Notes under the pieces: generated by a model
Database searches by the model: none
Seen by the model: only the letters and a program-made list of their open reading frames with translations
Told to the model about the DNA's origin: nothing
Origin: Pelagibius sp050330205
Lineage (GTDB): Bacteria; Pseudomonadota; Alphaproteobacteria; Kiloniellales; Kiloniellaceae
Reading direction: 5' to 3'
DNA: 64,000 nucleotides
NCBI GenBank assembly: GCA_050330205.1
Contig: JBHJOA010000027.1
Location: 1 to 64,000 of the forward strand
Part shown: one piece after another, positions 62,713 through 64,000 of the stretch
Layout of the letters: each line of letters begins with the position of its first letter
Position numbering within the stretch: the first letter of the stretch is position 1
Program-made: the position numbers and the translations under genes

Positions 62713-64000
62713 GTTGGCGGGCTCCCTCGGGATCGAAGAAGTGGGACGACACCACCTCGACGGCGACGTCGACGTCGACGTTCCTCAGCGGATAGCTGGC
62801 GACAAGCTTCTCGCCGATGCGCTCGGGGCCGTTCTCCAGCAGGCCGAGGGCGATATACTTTTCCAGGGCCGGGCTGTAGGTGACCGAGGTGATGTGGCCG
62901 AGGCTCTTCGGCGGCTTCGCGGTATCGCCGGCAGCGACGAGATGCGCGCCGGCGCGGATCTTGCCGCCGTCGGTGGAGACGAAGCCGACCAGCTTCAGCC
63001 GCGCCGGATCGGTGAGGCCCTCGCGCTGGTGCATCGCCGAGCCGATGAAGTGCTTCTTCGTCGACACCATGGCGTCGAGGCCGAGATCCTCCGCGGTGGT
63101 GCGGCCGTCGAGCTCCGGGCCGGCGACGTGACCCTTCTCGATGCGCAGGGCGCCGAGGGCTTCCAGGCCGTACGGCTGGATATCGAAGGCTTTGCCGACG
63201 TCCAGCAGGCGCGTCCACGCCGCCTCGCCGTAGTGGGCGCCGCAGTAGACCTCGTAGGCCAGCTCGCCGGAGAAGGAGAGGCGGGCGACCAGCACCGGTA
63301 CGCCGTCAAGCGAGGCCTGGCGGACGCCCATGAAGGGGAAGGCCTCGCTGGACATATCGACGTCGGCGAGCGCGGCGGCGAGGACGTCGCGGCTCCTCGG
63401 CCCGGAGACCGCCATGGCGGCCCACTGCTCCGTCACCGAGGTGACCGTCACCTTCAGCTCCGGCCAGACTGCCGCCAGCAGGAATTCGAGCTGGTTCAGC
63501 ACCGGCGCCGCATTGGCGGTGGTGGTGGTCATGAGGAACCGCGTCTCGCCGAGGCGCCAGGTGGTACCGTCGTCCCAGAGGAAGCCGTCCTCGCGCAGCA
63601 TCAGGCCGTAGCGCGCCTTGCCTTCCGGCAGCTTGAGAAATCCGTTGGAGTAGACGCGGTTCAGGAACTCGGCGGCGTCCGGCCCCTGGACGTCGATCTT
63701 GCCCAGGGTGGAGACGTCGGCGATACCGACCGCCGCGCGGACATGGCGCGCCTCGCGGACGTAGGCCTGCTCGACCGTCTCGCCGGGGCGTCCGTAGATG
63801 CGCGGCCGTTCCCAGATGCCGGCGGCCATCATCTCGGCGCCCTGGGCGACATGCCAGTCGTGCATCGCCGTGCGGCGCGTCGGGCGGAAATGCGCGCGCA
63901 CGCCCTGGCCGGCCAGCGCGCCGAGGGCGACCGGCGTGTAGGGCGGGCGGAAGCGGGTGGTGCCGACCTCGGGGATCGACAGTTGCCGCTCGCGCGCCAT
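62705..64000 (-). CDS. soxA: Sarcosine oxidase alpha subunit, C-terminal part (runs off the window)
   Basis: The 431 residues present are the C-terminal part of SoxA, including a GcvT-like domain that binds THF: GETVEQAYVREARHVRAAVG, then DVSTLGKIDVQGPDAAEFLN, PYGLEALGALRIEKGH and GHITSVTYSPALEKYIALG. The start lies beyond base 64000; the ATG at the window edge is not the real start. The N-terminal FAD/NAD and 2Fe-2S part is outside. It feeds methylene-THF, so it shares the one-carbon theme with fhs and the formate genes. Confidence 0.93.
   Translation of the reverse strand: MARERQLSIPEVGTTRFRPPYTPVALGALAGQGVRAHFRPTRRTAMHDWHVAQGAEMMAAGIWERPRIYGRPGETVEQAYVREARHVRAAVGIADVSTLGKIDVQGPDAAEFLNRVYSNGFLKLPEGKARYGLMLREDGFLWDDGTTWRLGETRFLMTTTTANAAPVLNQLEFLLAAVWPELKVTVTSVTEQWAAMAVSGPRSRDVLAAALADVDMSSEAFPFMGVRQASLDGVPVLVARLSFSGELAYEVYCGAHYGEAAWTRLLDVGKAFDIQPYGLEALGALRIEKGHVAGPELDGRTTAEDLGLDAMVSTKKHFIGSAMHQREGLTDPARLKLVGFVSTDGGKIRAGAHLVAAGDTAKPPKSLGHITSVTYSPALEKYIALGLLENGPERIGEKLVASYPLRNVDVDVAVEVVSSHFFDPEGARQLA

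Overview
The window is a GC-rich (roughly two-thirds G+C by eye), densely coded chromosomal segment from an alphaproteobacterium, most likely of the Rhodospirillales/Kiloniellales type. The clues are the FYDLN-acid-like zinc ribbon protein, ExoD, a formate dehydrogenase beta subunit with fused NuoE/NuoF parts, an Entner-Doudoroff gene set, Bcr/CflA, Liv and Pot transporters, and short interspersed palindromic repeats at operon ends. I saw no rRNA, tRNA, CRISPR array, transposase or prophage gene. Nearly everything is metabolic.

Layout. (1) 39-4816: a complete branched-chain amino-acid-type ABC transporter, closed by palindromic repeats. (2) 4966-6762: three minus-strand genes: a small exported protein, a transglutaminase-like protein and a Cys-rich exported protein. 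(3) 6841-10390: a MarR regulator divergent from homogentisate dioxygenase and fumarylacetoacetase, with a near-ideal operator between them, then Cu/Zn superoxide dismutase. (4) 10470-18843: a spermidine/putrescine-type ABC transporter operon continuing into a 2-oxoglutarate oxygenase, an isochorismatase-like hydrolase and a PuuD-like gamma-glutamyl hydrolase, divergent from a TIM-barrel protein and a DeoR regulator. (5) 18891-21046: small conserved proteins (one of only 48 residues), an A+T-rich intergenic stretch and ExoD. (6) 21077-26410: two glutamine-synthetase-like ligases flanking an SDR dehydrogenase and an FGGY sugar kinase. (7) 26693-41144: a one-carbon block: GntR regulator, oxalyl-CoA decarboxylase, formyl-CoA transferase, a formyltransferase/hydrolase, formate-THF ligase, a UspA protein, a succinyl-CoA-synthetase-like pair and an NAD-linked formate dehydrogenase. 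(8) 41288-54396: mixed functions: a PA2779/PA2778-like pair, a diguanylate cyclase, an enolase-superfamily dehydratase with an Fe-alcohol dehydrogenase, a membrane protein of unknown function, an MFS efflux pump divergent from TetR and a YCII protein, an exported protein, a redoxin-oxygenase fusion and a PQQ-type sugar dehydrogenase. (9) 54666-61037: an Entner-Doudoroff operon zwf-pgl-edd-eda-pgi. (10) 61068-64000: LysR and sarcosine oxidase gamma and alpha subunits, alpha running off the window.

How they work together. Region 7 reads as one pathway: oxalate is activated and decarboxylated to formyl-CoA, formate is released by CoA transfer, and formate is either loaded on tetrahydrofolate or oxidised to CO2 with NADH production. 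The sarcosine oxidase at the window end also feeds methylene-THF. Regions 4 and 6 appear to form one regulon, because closely similar operator-like inverted repeats lie upstream of the Pot transporter operon and between the glutamine-synthetase-like gene and the SDR/kinase pair. Together these genes look like a gamma-glutamylation-type catabolic route for an amine or a polyol-amine conjugate whose substrate I cannot name. This regulon, and the 10-formyl-THF hydrolase-like gene within the oxalate cluster, are the best candidates for something not described before.
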